Positions 8,093 to 16,020 of a DNA stretch of 64,000 nucleotides are shown one piece after another (within the stretch, counting starts at the first letter, position 1; the number at the start of each line of letters is the position of its first letter). This stretch comes from a virus: positions 26,384-90,383 of the IMG/VR virus record IMGVR_UViG_3300047476_001402. One strand, written 5' to 3'. The notes under the pieces are model-generated. The model was not told where the DNA came from. It saw only the letters and a program-made list of their open reading frames with translations, and did no database searches. Made by a program: the position numbers and the translations under genes.

Positions 8093-8503
8093 ATGAACAA
8101 ACTAACTAAAATCAAAGAATTCTGTAAAGAGACTATTCGACTTGCAAATAATGCAACGGCAGAGCCGTGGTATGGCGCATATGCGGGTATTTTCACATCA
8201 AATGTTGAAAGAAACTCAAAGGATGATGTAACGGAAAATGGTGAATATCCTGTAGGAGATTTCATGTATGTGGTGGGGAGTGTAGAAGTTGCGGCGGGAG
8301 ATACCCCTACAACAGAAGGCGCACATAACAGTCATTTTATTTGTTATTCTCGAACATTTTCCCCTCTTGCCGCACAATCGTTACTAATTCTGATTGAATA
8401 TTTAGAGGATGCAGTAAAGCACTGCAATGTTCCTGAAGGTCAAAGAGCAATAGCAGCATTAAAATCTCTCGAAAATCTTTGGCCTGATAGAATTGAACAT
8501 TAG
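8093..8503 (+). CDS. Hypothetical protein, 136 aa
   Basis: It starts directly after the nadM stop, so it is in the same operon. The sequence contains PWYGAYAGIF and a helical C-terminus (LLILIEYLEDAV). No family recognised; similar proteins of this size occur near phage metabolic genes. Confidence 0.65.
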   Translation: MNKLTKIKEFCKETIRLANNATAEPWYGAYAGIFTSNVERNSKDDVTENGEYPVGDFMYVVGSVEVAAGDTPTTEGAHNSHFICYSRTFSPLAAQSLLILIEYLEDAVKHCNVPEGQRAIAALKSLENLWPDRIEH

Positions 8504-8507
8504 AAAT

Positions 8508-8858
8508 ATGTATCATATAGTATTTTTGATATTACTTGCATTAATATTTCCTATATTATCTCCATTTTCAGAGTTCGTCCTGATTGCATTAAGTGTTTTC
8601 GAAATCATAATATTCTCAACATTTTTAATTTTGAGTAGTATGTTTCCTTTACAAACTGCGGTGCTAGTGCGTAATAATTTCGAAGATGTGGATGAAGAGC
8701 CACCTGATATATGGGGTGATAATATGATTTGTGTACTTTTACTCGGAGTCTTGTATTTCTTCAACCGTGAAACACTTCTATACTATATGGTTGTTCAGAT
8801 GTTTGCACAGAATCTATATCATCAAACAGTCTTATTTATAAATAACATACGAAAATGA
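8508..8858 (+). CDS. Membrane protein, 116 aa
   Basis: The ATG at 8508 is chosen over an upstream TTG at 8493. Three hydrophobic segments are visible (residues 3-25, 28-50 and 75-100). The stop overlaps the next gene (ATGA). Unknown function. Confidence 0.6.
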   Translation: MYHIVFLILLALIFPILSPFSEFVLIALSVFEIIIFSTFLILSSMFPLQTAVLVRNNFEDVDEEPPDIWGDNMICVLLLGVLYFFNRETLLYYMVVQMFAQNLYHQTVLFINNIRK

Positions 8859-9286
8859 CAAAACATCATATTGTTGATCATAATACCGAACTGAAACATG
8901 GTGACTTTGTTATCGTGAAGGGTGAATGGGCTGAAATTTACCTTATAACAGAAGAGAACGGAATCAACACGTCTCGTGGATGGATTTGTCGTACTGAGTT
9001 ACAGAACTGGCAACCTAACCCAGATATTCCTGTTTGGATTGTCTGTGCTGCCTGCAAACATAAGGAAACTGGTATTATTTTTTGTGGTGCAAGACATTTT
9101 GACGATGTAATGCGTTCCCAGATCAAGGCTACTGGATTCAAATTTACAGGGTATGATCAAGGATTTATCGATCAATATGGAAGATTTTATAACCGAAAAG
9201 ATGCATGGATTATTGCCGAAAAGAATAACCAAATCAAAAGAAATGTATCAACCTCTGGCACTTTAAAAAGCGAAAATCTATATTAA
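8855..9286 (+). CDS. Hypothetical protein, 143 aa
   Basis: This is coupled to the membrane protein before it. It has beta-rich segments, a KHKETGIIFCGARHFDDVM segment and a GFIDQYGRFYNR motif resembling small proteins encoded by many phages and plasmids. No enzymatic motif is visible. Confidence 0.7.
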   Translation: MTKHHIVDHNTELKHGDFVIVKGEWAEIYLITEENGINTSRGWICRTELQNWQPNPDIPVWIVCAACKHKETGIIFCGARHFDDVMRSQIKATGFKFTGYDQGFIDQYGRFYNRKDAWIIAEKNNQIKRNVSTSGTLKSENLY

Positions 9287-9288
9287 TT

Positions 9289-9423
9289 ATGAAAGTTAGA
9301 CTTGCTGAAAAAATATTAACTATGAAATCTTCTTTATATAAGAAGCCTCATAAATTAGAAGAAGCACGTAAAACTATGAAAAATAAGCATAATTGGATGA
9401 TACTCCCCTTAGTTAAACCTTGA
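9289..9423 (+). CDS. Small basic hypothetical protein, 44 aa
   Basis: The product is Lys-rich and probably helical. Its TGA stop lies inside the TTGACA of the NAMPT promoter, so the end of this gene and the start of the next unit are interlocked. Confidence 0.5.
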   Translation: MKVRLAEKILTMKSSLYKKPHKLEEARKTMKNKHNWMILPLVKP

Positions 9424-9447
9424 CAACCTTCAGACCTTTGCTATACT
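9420..9447 (+). promoter_or_regulatory. Sigma70-like promoter for NAMPT, near-leaderless
   Basis: TTGACA at 9420-9425, a 16-bp spacer and TATACT at 9442-9447 precede the ATG at 9456. The predicted leader is about 2 nt. Confidence 0.75.
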
Positions 9448-9455
9448 AAAGACCT

Positions 9456-10880
9456 ATGAGAGCACCTACCGACATCGACCTTAATAATATTTGCCTACTT
9501 ACCGATTCCTATAAATTAGGACACTTTGATATGGTAACTGATGATACCCAAAACGGATATGCATATTTCGAATCCCGAAATGGTGCAAAATACCCATTTA
9601 CTAATTTCTATGGTCTTCAGATTATCCTTAAGAAACACCTCGAAGGTCCGGTAGTAACTAAAGATCGTATTGATGAGGCAGAAGAGTTTTCCCATGCGCA
9701 TTTTGGTGTTGAAAAATATAATCGCCAAATGTGGGAGTATATTGTTAATAAACATGGTGGTTATCTTCCAATTAAAATTAGAGCGGTCCCAGAAGGTGCA
9801 GTAGTACCTATTAGTCATCCTCTTATGGCTATCACTCTCACTGATGATAATATCCCCAAAGGTGGCGTACTTTATAATCATTTCGAAACAATTTTAACTC
9901 ACGTATGGTATCCTTCAAATATCGCGACTATCGGTTTTGATATGAAGCAGTTTATGAAAGATAAACTGGAAATTGGCGCTGATAATATGGATGTATTGGC
10001 ATTTCTTTTGCATTGCTTTGGATACCGGGCTGCAACATGTGTAGATGCGGCTGGTATTGGTGGTTCAGCTCATTTAGTAAATTTTATGGGCACTGATACT
10101 ATCCAGGGTGTTCAATTTGCACGAAAATATTATAACACCCGTGAAATGCTCGGTTTTTCTGTTTTTGCGAACGAACATAATGTAAAAACTTCATTAGGTC
10201 GGGAAGGAGAACATCTTATCACACGGAGATTTTTGGAAAAATATCCAAATGGTATTATTAGTGATGTTCAAGACAGTTATAGTATTGAAGATTCGATTAA
10301 TTATATTGGTACCAATCTAAACAATGAGATTCTTGCTCGTAATGGAAAATATGTCTTCCGTCCCGATAGTCCTCGTTTTAAAGGTGATACTCCTAAGGAT
10401 CAAATTCTTTGGATTGCGCAAACGCTCAAACATTATTTTGGTGAATTCTTCAATAAGAAGGGATTCAAAACCCTTAATCCAAAGGTTGGGACTATCTACG
10501 GTGACGGACTTTCTACTGAAGAAATTAAGGATTCTATTGTCAATCTTATGGATAATGGTTATAGTCCTGATACATCTGTTTATGGGCAAGGTGGAGGGTT
10601 GATGCAAAAGCATAACCGCGACACTCAGCGCAATGCATTCAAAGGTTCTGCCCATAAACGTGATGGAGTGTGGTACGATGTCTATAAAGATCCTACAGAT
10701 AAGAGTAAAGCTAGTAAACGTGGTAGAGTCGAAACTTTCCGTGATAAAGATGGTAATTTCTTTGTTGGACTCGAAGGTGAATACGAGCCTTATATGAATA
10801 CCGTCTTTGAAAATGGTGTTATTACCAAAGAATATACATTCCAAGAAGTTCGTGAAACCGCAGCATCTTTCCTAAAATAA
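9456..10880 (+). CDS. Nicotinamide phosphoribosyltransferase
   Basis: This 474-residue protein makes NMN from nicotinamide and PRPP, the committed step of NAD+ salvage. Family landmarks are present: DAAGIGGSAHLVNFMGTD near residue 197, NEHNVKTSLG (loop with the catalytic His), FRPDS, IYGDG and GQGGGLMQK. The length is typical of NAMPT. It has its own promoter and works with the NadM-Nudix protein encoded at 7130-8092. Established knowledge: NAMPT plus NadM pairs occur in phages as NAD+ reconstitution pathways that counter NAD+-depleting defences. Assignment by motif is strong. Confidence 0.95.
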   Translation: MRAPTDIDLNNICLLTDSYKLGHFDMVTDDTQNGYAYFESRNGAKYPFTNFYGLQIILKKHLEGPVVTKDRIDEAEEFSHAHFGVEKYNRQMWEYIVNKHGGYLPIKIRAVPEGAVVPISHPLMAITLTDDNIPKGGVLYNHFETILTHVWYPSNIATIGFDMKQFMKDKLEIGADNMDVLAFLLHCFGYRAATCVDAAGIGGSAHLVNFMGTDTIQGVQFARKYYNTREMLGFSVFANEHNVKTSLGREGEHLITRRFLEKYPNGIISDVQDSYSIEDSINYIGTNLNNEILARNGKYVFRPDSPRFKGDTPKDQILWIAQTLKHYFGEFFNKKGFKTLNPKVGTIYGDGLSTEEIKDSIVNLMDNGYSPDTSVYGQGGGLMQKHNRDTQRNAFKGSAHKRDGVWYDVYKDPTDKSKASKRGRVETFRDKDGNFFVGLEGEYEPYMNTVFENGVITKEYTFQEVRETAASFLK

Positions 10881-10886
10881 AAACAT

Positions 10887-11519
10887 ATGTTAAAATATAT
10901 TAAAACCGCATGGCTAAAGCATAAGATTGATCGTGTCAATCTTCTTCTATCAGATGAAAATGATTATAATTTCAAATTGTCTTTTAGAAAAAAACATCCT
11001 GAACATACTGGCATTCTTTCAAGTCTTATTGAGGATTATAAGAATTTCATGTTCCTTGCTGCCTCCTCTGACGAGGAGTGTACTCCTTCAAAAGCAGTAG
11101 ATGATATTTGGCACCATCACATTCTACATACTAAGGATTATTTCGATCATTGGTGTAAAAATGTTATCGGAAAAACCATCCATCATAATCCTGAAAAACC
11201 TGAAGATAATAAGGATTATTCTAAACAATTCAAAGAAACCAATAAAAAATTAGGGGCCATTAAAAATAACAATCTATCTAAAAATTCTGATCTAAGTGAT
11301 ACTCCTCTGGATACTTTCACAGATGTTAACATGCTACTAATTGACAGTCTTTTAGATGCTAAATCACATTCTCATGATAATAGTGAGAATGCCGATAACA
11401 GTGGTAGTTCATCATCCAGTTATGATAGTGGTAGTTCATCATCCAGCTTCAGTAGCTGCTCAAGTAGTAGTTCATCAAGCTGCTCAAGTAGTAGTTGTGG
11501 GGGCGGAGGTGGAGACTGA
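10887..11519 (+). CDS. GRDP-like domain protein with Ser/Cys/Gly-rich tail
   Basis: Residues 55-100 contain PSKAVDDIWHHHILHTKDY, a signature of glycine-rich-domain (GRDP-like) proteins in bacteria and eukaryotes. The last 60 residues are almost entirely Ser with regularly spaced Cys and end CGGGGGD, a low-complexity tail of the kind found in that family. Function is unknown. It follows NAMPT by 6 bp, and the tail could form disulphides or be a flexible linker. Confidence 0.7.
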   Translation: MLKYIKTAWLKHKIDRVNLLLSDENDYNFKLSFRKKHPEHTGILSSLIEDYKNFMFLAASSDEECTPSKAVDDIWHHHILHTKDYFDHWCKNVIGKTIHHNPEKPEDNKDYSKQFKETNKKLGAIKNNNLSKNSDLSDTPLDTFTDVNMLLIDSLLDAKSHSHDNSENADNSGSSSSSYDSGSSSSSFSSCSSSSSSSCSSSSCGGGGGD

Positions 11520-11556
11520 TGCTGTAAATTCGTATCTATCTGATAAATAGATATGA

Positions 11557-12237
11557 ATGTCTCAAATTAAAACTTCTGAATTATCCAGTGTAGACGCACT
11601 CACCCTGAGTAGCGTCTACTTTGTTGTTTTAGATGAACAAAACACTGTTCAAACATCCTCTGGATCTACTGTCAAAATAAACGGAAACGATGTTGCTTTG
11701 TCGTTTTGGGGACTTTCTTCGGATTATATTCCTAATATAAATTATAGCAGTAGTCTTTCTGCTTCATGGCAAAACACAACAACAGTTGTGAATAGTAATA
11801 GTAGTTCGTGGGCAACTAGTGTACCATCAGGAGGTTCAACAAATCAGATTCTTCAAAAAAATAGTTCGACCGATAATGATGCTTCTTGGAAAAATAAAAG
11901 AACTACAGTCACTTTACCTACACTAAGCGGTTCTGGTCTTAGAAGTATAAGTTCTAATGCACTATCGGCGGATCAATTCGTAGTTCTGCTTAGTGGTGCT
12001 TCACTATCTGCCGCAATTGAAGCACCGACAAATCCGTATGATTCTCAGATTATAATGTGGAATCTAAGATATGTAACAAATATCTTAGGCGTTTCGGCAG
12101 CACCTAACTTTAGATTACCGATCACCACACTTCAGTGGTCAATATCCTCTTCCCGAATGGATATAATGACAGCTAAATATAACCTTTTAGATAACAAATG
12201 GGATGTTATCGGATTTTCACCTGGATATATAATTTAA
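11557..12237 (+). CDS. Virion or tail-fibre-like protein with Trp repeat, 226 aa
   Basis: The N-terminus (MSQIKTSEL) is like phage fibre-associated proteins. A segment near residues 68-90 has the SASWQNTTTVVNSNSSSW pattern, which recurs in the fibre proteins at 61111 and 61813. The C-terminal half is beta-rich. I infer a structural role in the tail or capsid decoration. Confidence 0.6.
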   Translation: MSQIKTSELSSVDALTLSSVYFVVLDEQNTVQTSSGSTVKINGNDVALSFWGLSSDYIPNINYSSSLSASWQNTTTVVNSNSSSWATSVPSGGSTNQILQKNSSTDNDASWKNKRTTVTLPTLSGSGLRSISSNALSADQFVVLLSGASLSAAIEAPTNPYDSQIIMWNLRYVTNILGVSAAPNFRLPITTLQWSISSSRMDIMTAKYNLLDNKWDVIGFSPGYII

Positions 12238-12239
12238 TT

Positions 12240-13160
12240 ATGGCTGATGCATATTTTTCTGTTTTTGTAGATACTGATATAAACAATTCTTTGAATTGGT
12301 TCGCGGATGAAAGTCTTACCACACCATATGGTAGTGTTCCTAATTTTGATGCTGCGGGACTGGAAATTCAAATAGGAAATGGTTCTGAATTGGTTACTTG
12401 TAATATGACTAGTGAGACCTTTGGTGCCAATCTTACCGTGGCACTAAATGCAGTATTAAATGCTAGTGGTGATATTACTAATAACGGAATATGCACTGTT
12501 CATGGAGAAATGACTATGAACGGAGTATTCACAAATAATGCCACCTTCTACAACCACGGAACATATAATAGCTCGGGTAATTTTATTAATTATAGCAATA
12601 GCAATTTTTCTAATTATGGCATTTTTAATAACTATGCTGCATTAAGTATGAGTGATGGTAGTAGCACTTGCAACAATTCGGGTACCTTGAACAACTATTC
12701 TTCTTTTATTCTTTTTGAAGATTTTACAAACACAGGAACGGTAAACAGTACGTCGTCCATACTATTGTCTGCCATATTCAACAATCAATCTGTTTTATAT
12801 CTGTCATCAGGTACTCTTACAAACAATTCAAGCCTTAACAACGGTAGTAGTGGTATTATTACTGTTGGCGAGGGGGCCACCATAACATCCTCCGCAGAAA
12901 TAATAAACTCAGGATCTATAATAAACTCAGGTTCCATTCTAATCACTAATGGAATATTTGATAACAGATATCAAAGCTCTGTGGTTAATAACAATATCTT
13001 ATCTATATCGTTTGGGGCTCGTCTTTCGATCACTTCAGGAACAAGCTCTATATTTACAAACAACGGCGCATTTACATTCCACTCTGAGACCAACAGATTC
13101 AAAGGACGTGTGTATCCACAAATTCCTTCTTCCGCATCATGGGGTAATATTTTCATTTAA
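12240..13160 (+). CDS. Asn/Ser-rich repetitive protein, probable beta-helix
   Basis: The ATG at 12240 (MADAYFSVFVDTD) is preferred to an earlier in-frame start that overlaps the upstream gene. From residue 75 to 270 the protein consists of short repeats rich in Asn and Gly (FTNNATFYNHGTYNSSGNF and similar), spaced as in right-handed beta-helix or hexapeptide-like stalks. It is likely a surface or fibre component. Its neighbour at 11557 is also structural in character. Confidence 0.65.
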   Translation: MADAYFSVFVDTDINNSLNWFADESLTTPYGSVPNFDAAGLEIQIGNGSELVTCNMTSETFGANLTVALNAVLNASGDITNNGICTVHGEMTMNGVFTNNATFYNHGTYNSSGNFINYSNSNFSNYGIFNNYAALSMSDGSSTCNNSGTLNNYSSFILFEDFTNTGTVNSTSSILLSAIFNNQSVLYLSSGTLTNNSSLNNGSSGIITVGEGATITSSAEIINSGSIINSGSILITNGIFDNRYQSSVVNNNILSISFGARLSITSGTSSIFTNNGAFTFHSETNRFKGRVYPQIPSSASWGNIFI

Positions 13161-13161
13161 T

Positions 13162-13190
13162 TTGACAAGGCGATAATACCATGGTATTAT
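13162..13190 (+). promoter_or_regulatory. Promoter with a 26-bp perfect palindrome over the -10
   Basis: TTGACA at 13162-13167, a 17-bp spacer and TATTAT at 13185-13190 precede the ATG at 13196, so the transcript would be leaderless. A perfect inverted repeat (GGCGATAATACC, AT, GGTATTATCGCC) at 13169-13194 covers the -10 and abuts the start codon. It could be an operator or a hairpin. Confidence 0.65.
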
Positions 13191-13195
13191 CGCCT

Positions 13196-13966
13196 ATGAA
13201 AGTCGTCGTTATTGGAGATAATTATATAGGAACCGCATTTTCTTCTTATGAAGTACTGGATCATCATGATTTGGTTCTTTGTGATAGTTTTAGAGAGCGT
13301 TTTTCGGACGTTGATATTTTTATATATGCAGTAGATAATAAAGTTAATAGAATAGAAATTAACAGCAAAGATAATTTTCTTTTGTTGTATAGATTTACAG
13401 AATTCTGTAAAAAATTTGGAAAAAAATTAGTTCTAATATCTACTGCCGATTTGTATGGAAATAATTGGGATTGGGAGCATCAAACCACTGAAGATTCTAC
13501 GGCGTTAGACATGAACACAGACTATCGCTTATCTAAGAGAGTAGCTGAGAGAATGATGAGACCTCATGATATTATCATAAGAATTAAAAATCCTTTCGAT
13601 TGTAGATTACACGATGAAAATACATTACTCAAAATATACAAAAAAACCGATCTTTGTAATTGGCAAGATTCATTTACATATCTTCCCGACTTAACTAAAA
13701 GTGTTGAGTATCTATTGAATAATAATATGTCTGGTATATACAATGTAGCACAATTCGAATGCGCATCTATGGTATACATTTCTAATCTATTACAAATGTC
13801 CCACAGTGATACAAATACTGGAGACATACTCGATTTGGTTAACGTCTGTGCAGATGTGAACTGTTCAAAAATCAAACAGTTTGTAGATCTAACATCTTTA
13901 GATGCTGCACTGTCGGTATCTTGGCAAAAACTGCTTGCTAAAATGACATTACGTGCTAATATGTAA
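13196..13966 (+). CDS. NAD-dependent epimerase/dehydratase-like protein
   Basis: The start is the ATG at 13196 (MKVVVIGDNYIGTAF), which opens a Rossmann fold with a modified GxxGxG. A STADLYG segment and an extended SDR-like YxxxK (YRLSK near residue 110) are visible. Family members epimerise or dehydrate nucleotide sugars. The C-terminal region is short and diverged. It may act on host or phage glycans, but the substrate is not determined. Confidence 0.75.
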   Translation: MKVVVIGDNYIGTAFSSYEVLDHHDLVLCDSFRERFSDVDIFIYAVDNKVNRIEINSKDNFLLLYRFTEFCKKFGKKLVLISTADLYGNNWDWEHQTTEDSTALDMNTDYRLSKRVAERMMRPHDIIIRIKNPFDCRLHDENTLLKIYKKTDLCNWQDSFTYLPDLTKSVEYLLNNNMSGIYNVAQFECASMVYISNLLQMSHSDTNTGDILDLVNVCADVNCSKIKQFVDLTSLDAALSVSWQKLLAKMTLRANM

Positions 13967-13967
13967 C

Positions 13968-14336
13968 ATGGAAGAACAATACACCTCTGATATGATTGAG
14001 CCTTATTACGACGATTTTTATAAAAATCCGTTTCGAAGAACATATGAGAATTTAATATTTCGAATACTTGTCAAAATTGATCTGTATATACAGTATTATA
14101 CAAGCGATGGCTATTTCCAGAGATTCGTAGAAAAACTAATCATCAAAAGAGAAGCCAGTCTACACAAACAAAGAAAAATCCAAGAGATAAGAAATACTGT
14201 ACATTCCTATAGAACAGCATTTCAGAGATTCAACACTCCTAGCCGACCTACTTGTTTTGATCAAACTCCTGCGGGAGATCTTATCAGGGCTCGTATCAAT
14301 TGCAAAACAAATAGGGATATCGTAATAAAGAACTGA
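13968..14336 (+). CDS. Basic hypothetical protein, 122 aa
   Basis: It starts just after the epimerase gene and ends overlapping the DUF4406 start (TGATG). The middle is rich in Arg, Lys and Tyr and appears helical (LIIKREASLHKQRKIQEIR). Function unknown. Confidence 0.6.
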   Translation: MEEQYTSDMIEPYYDDFYKNPFRRTYENLIFRILVKIDLYIQYYTSDGYFQRFVEKLIIKREASLHKQRKIQEIRNTVHSYRTAFQRFNTPSRPTCFDQTPAGDLIRARINCKTNRDIVIKN

Positions 14337-14686
14337 TGACTAAATATAAATTTATATACATTGCTGGCCCGATGACAGGATATGAGAGTTTCAATTATCC
14401 TGCATTTGAAAAAATGGAAAAACAATTGATTGATGCATTTTGGTGTAAGCCAGACAATATTCTGAATCCAATAAGAATTGCGGACGGTGATACGACAAAG
14501 CCCTATAGTTTTTACATTCGCGAATCTATCAAGATGATTGAGAATGCAACAGATGTAGTGTTTCTCGACGGATGGGAGAAAAGTAAAGGCGCTGTATTAG
14601 AATACCATATTGCAAAGACTATGGGTCTTAATATGCTTGATCAGAACCTTTATCCACTACCAGAAAACTTAACATTTACAATTTAA
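14336..14686 (+). CDS. DUF4406 nucleoside 2-deoxyribosyltransferase-like protein
   Basis: The YIAGPMTGYE start, a middle NPIRIADGD and the DVVFLDGWEKSKGAVLEY segment define DUF4406, a phage-rich relative of nucleoside deoxyribosyltransferases and of the SLOG/TIR-like Rossmann proteins. It may process or bind nucleotides. It is in the same unit as Pth2 and the GluRS-like gene. Confidence 0.85.
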   Translation: MTKYKFIYIAGPMTGYESFNYPAFEKMEKQLIDAFWCKPDNILNPIRIADGDTTKPYSFYIRESIKMIENATDVVFLDGWEKSKGAVLEYHIAKTMGLNMLDQNLYPLPENLTFTI

Positions 14687-14695
14687 CAATTTAAT

Positions 14696-15106
14696 ATGTC
14701 TGATGTAAAACAAGTAATTGTAATTCGTGCTGATTTGAATATGCGAAAAGGCAAAATCGCATCTCAAGCAGCACATGCATCCATGGGTATATTTTTTAAA
14801 GCATTGATCCCATCACATACCTTCCACCGAGAAGAAAAATATATAGATCATTGGGAATTGCCCAATGACAAGTATTTTGAAGATTTTATTAATGGACGAT
14901 TCAAGAAAATCGTGGTTTATGTGAATTCTGAAGAAGAACTTCTTGCTATTCATAAACAAGCATTCGACAAACAAATTCATTGTAGTCTTATTAAGGATGC
15001 AGGTCTTACTGAATTCGGCGGAATTCCTACATATACTGCTGTTGGAATTGGTCCTTGGGACTCGAAAGAAATTGACGAAATTACTGGACATCTCAAACTT
15101 CTATAG
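14696..15106 (+). CDS. Peptidyl-tRNA hydrolase, Pth2 type
   Basis: The N-terminus KQVIVIRADLNMRKGKIASQ followed by AAHAS matches the Pth2 family of archaea and eukaryotes rather than bacterial Pth. It would release peptides from peptidyl-tRNA and recycle tRNAs. The length (136 aa) is slightly above the family norm because of an insertion around residues 35-60. It is followed 11 bp later by the GluRS-like gene, so translation functions are grouped here. Confidence 0.93.
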   Translation: MSDVKQVIVIRADLNMRKGKIASQAAHASMGIFFKALIPSHTFHREEKYIDHWELPNDKYFEDFINGRFKKIVVYVNSEEELLAIHKQAFDKQIHCSLIKDAGLTEFGGIPTYTAVGIGPWDSKEIDEITGHLKLL

Positions 15107-15117
15107 TAGGGTCTAAC

Positions 15118-16020
15118 ATGGTTTATAAAACACGCATTGCTCCATCACCCACAGGATTTATTCATCTCGGAAATATCCGAACAGCATATCATAATTGGCT
15201 TGCTGCTCGTTCCACTGGCGGAAAATTCATTCTCCGTATTGACGACACTGATAAAGAGCGTAATAAAGAAGAATATGTGGATAAAATTTTCGAGACATTT
15301 GAATGGCTTGGTTTGGATTTTGATGAAACATTTCGTCAGAGCGAAACAGAGGCCAACCATTTAGCTATTGCACAGCAACTAGTACATGATGGTCTAGCAG
15401 AGATGATTGAAGGCGGAGCTATCCGTTTGACTAACATTCCTCATATTCCTGATTTTTGGAACGATGTTGTTGCAGGAGAGATCAAAGTATCTGATAAAGA
15501 TCGGGAGGTTCTGAATAATATTATCATCGTTCGTAGTAACGGCTCCCCTACATACAACTTCTCTAGTATTTTAGACGATATGTTTTCAGATGTTAATTTA
15601 ATCATTCGTGGAACGGATCATATTTCTAATACTATTAAGCAATTAGTAATCCTTCATGCAGTTGCGAATCTTAAAAATAATCAACGTGCCTGTGAATTTG
15701 CTCGTAAATCTTTGGACAATACTAAATTTGCCCATGTTGGGTTAGTTTTCGAAAAAGGGAAGAAACTTTCGAAGCGTGACGGATCAAGCAATTTTGATAT
15801 CCATAGAGAAAGTGGCTCACATCCTGATGCAATCCTAAATTGGATTCTTCGACTCGGATGGAGTCCGTCTGATGCAAATTTTGATAAAAATCATCCAATC
15901 ATCACTAAAGATCATGCAAAGGAGATCTTTTGGAGTGCTGGTGCATTGAGAAATTCTTCTGCATCATTAGATTTACAAAAATTAGCATACTATAACAAGA
16001 AATATAAAAACCTAAAATAA
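15118..16020 (+). CDS. Minimal glutamyl-tRNA synthetase-like protein lacking the anticodon-binding domain
   Basis: Class I synthetase motifs are intact: APSPTGFIHLGN (HIGH) near residue 8 and KKLSKRDG (KMSKS) near residue 220. The RIDDTD, SNGSPTYNF and RGTDHISN segments match GluRS. The protein stops after 300 residues, just where the anticodon-binding cage of GluRS (usually 460-500 aa) begins. The zinc-binding Cys segment is missing too. Unlike GluQ-RS it continues past KMSKS with GWSP and YYNKKY. It could charge phage tRNA-Glu, or could modify tRNA; the sequence does not decide. Confidence 0.9.
   Translation: MVYKTRIAPSPTGFIHLGNIRTAYHNWLAARSTGGKFILRIDDTDKERNKEEYVDKIFETFEWLGLDFDETFRQSETEANHLAIAQQLVHDGLAEMIEGGAIRLTNIPHIPDFWNDVVAGEIKVSDKDREVLNNIIIVRSNGSPTYNFSSILDDMFSDVNLIIRGTDHISNTIKQLVILHAVANLKNNQRACEFARKSLDNTKFAHVGLVFEKGKKLSKRDGSSNFDIHRESGSHPDAILNWILRLGWSPSDANFDKNHPIITKDHAKEIFWSAGALRNSSASLDLQKLAYYNKKYKNLK

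Noticed and set aside
10317-10844. 175-aa minus-strand frame opposite NAMPT
   Set aside because: It is antisense to a strongly supported enzyme and encodes no recognisable family.
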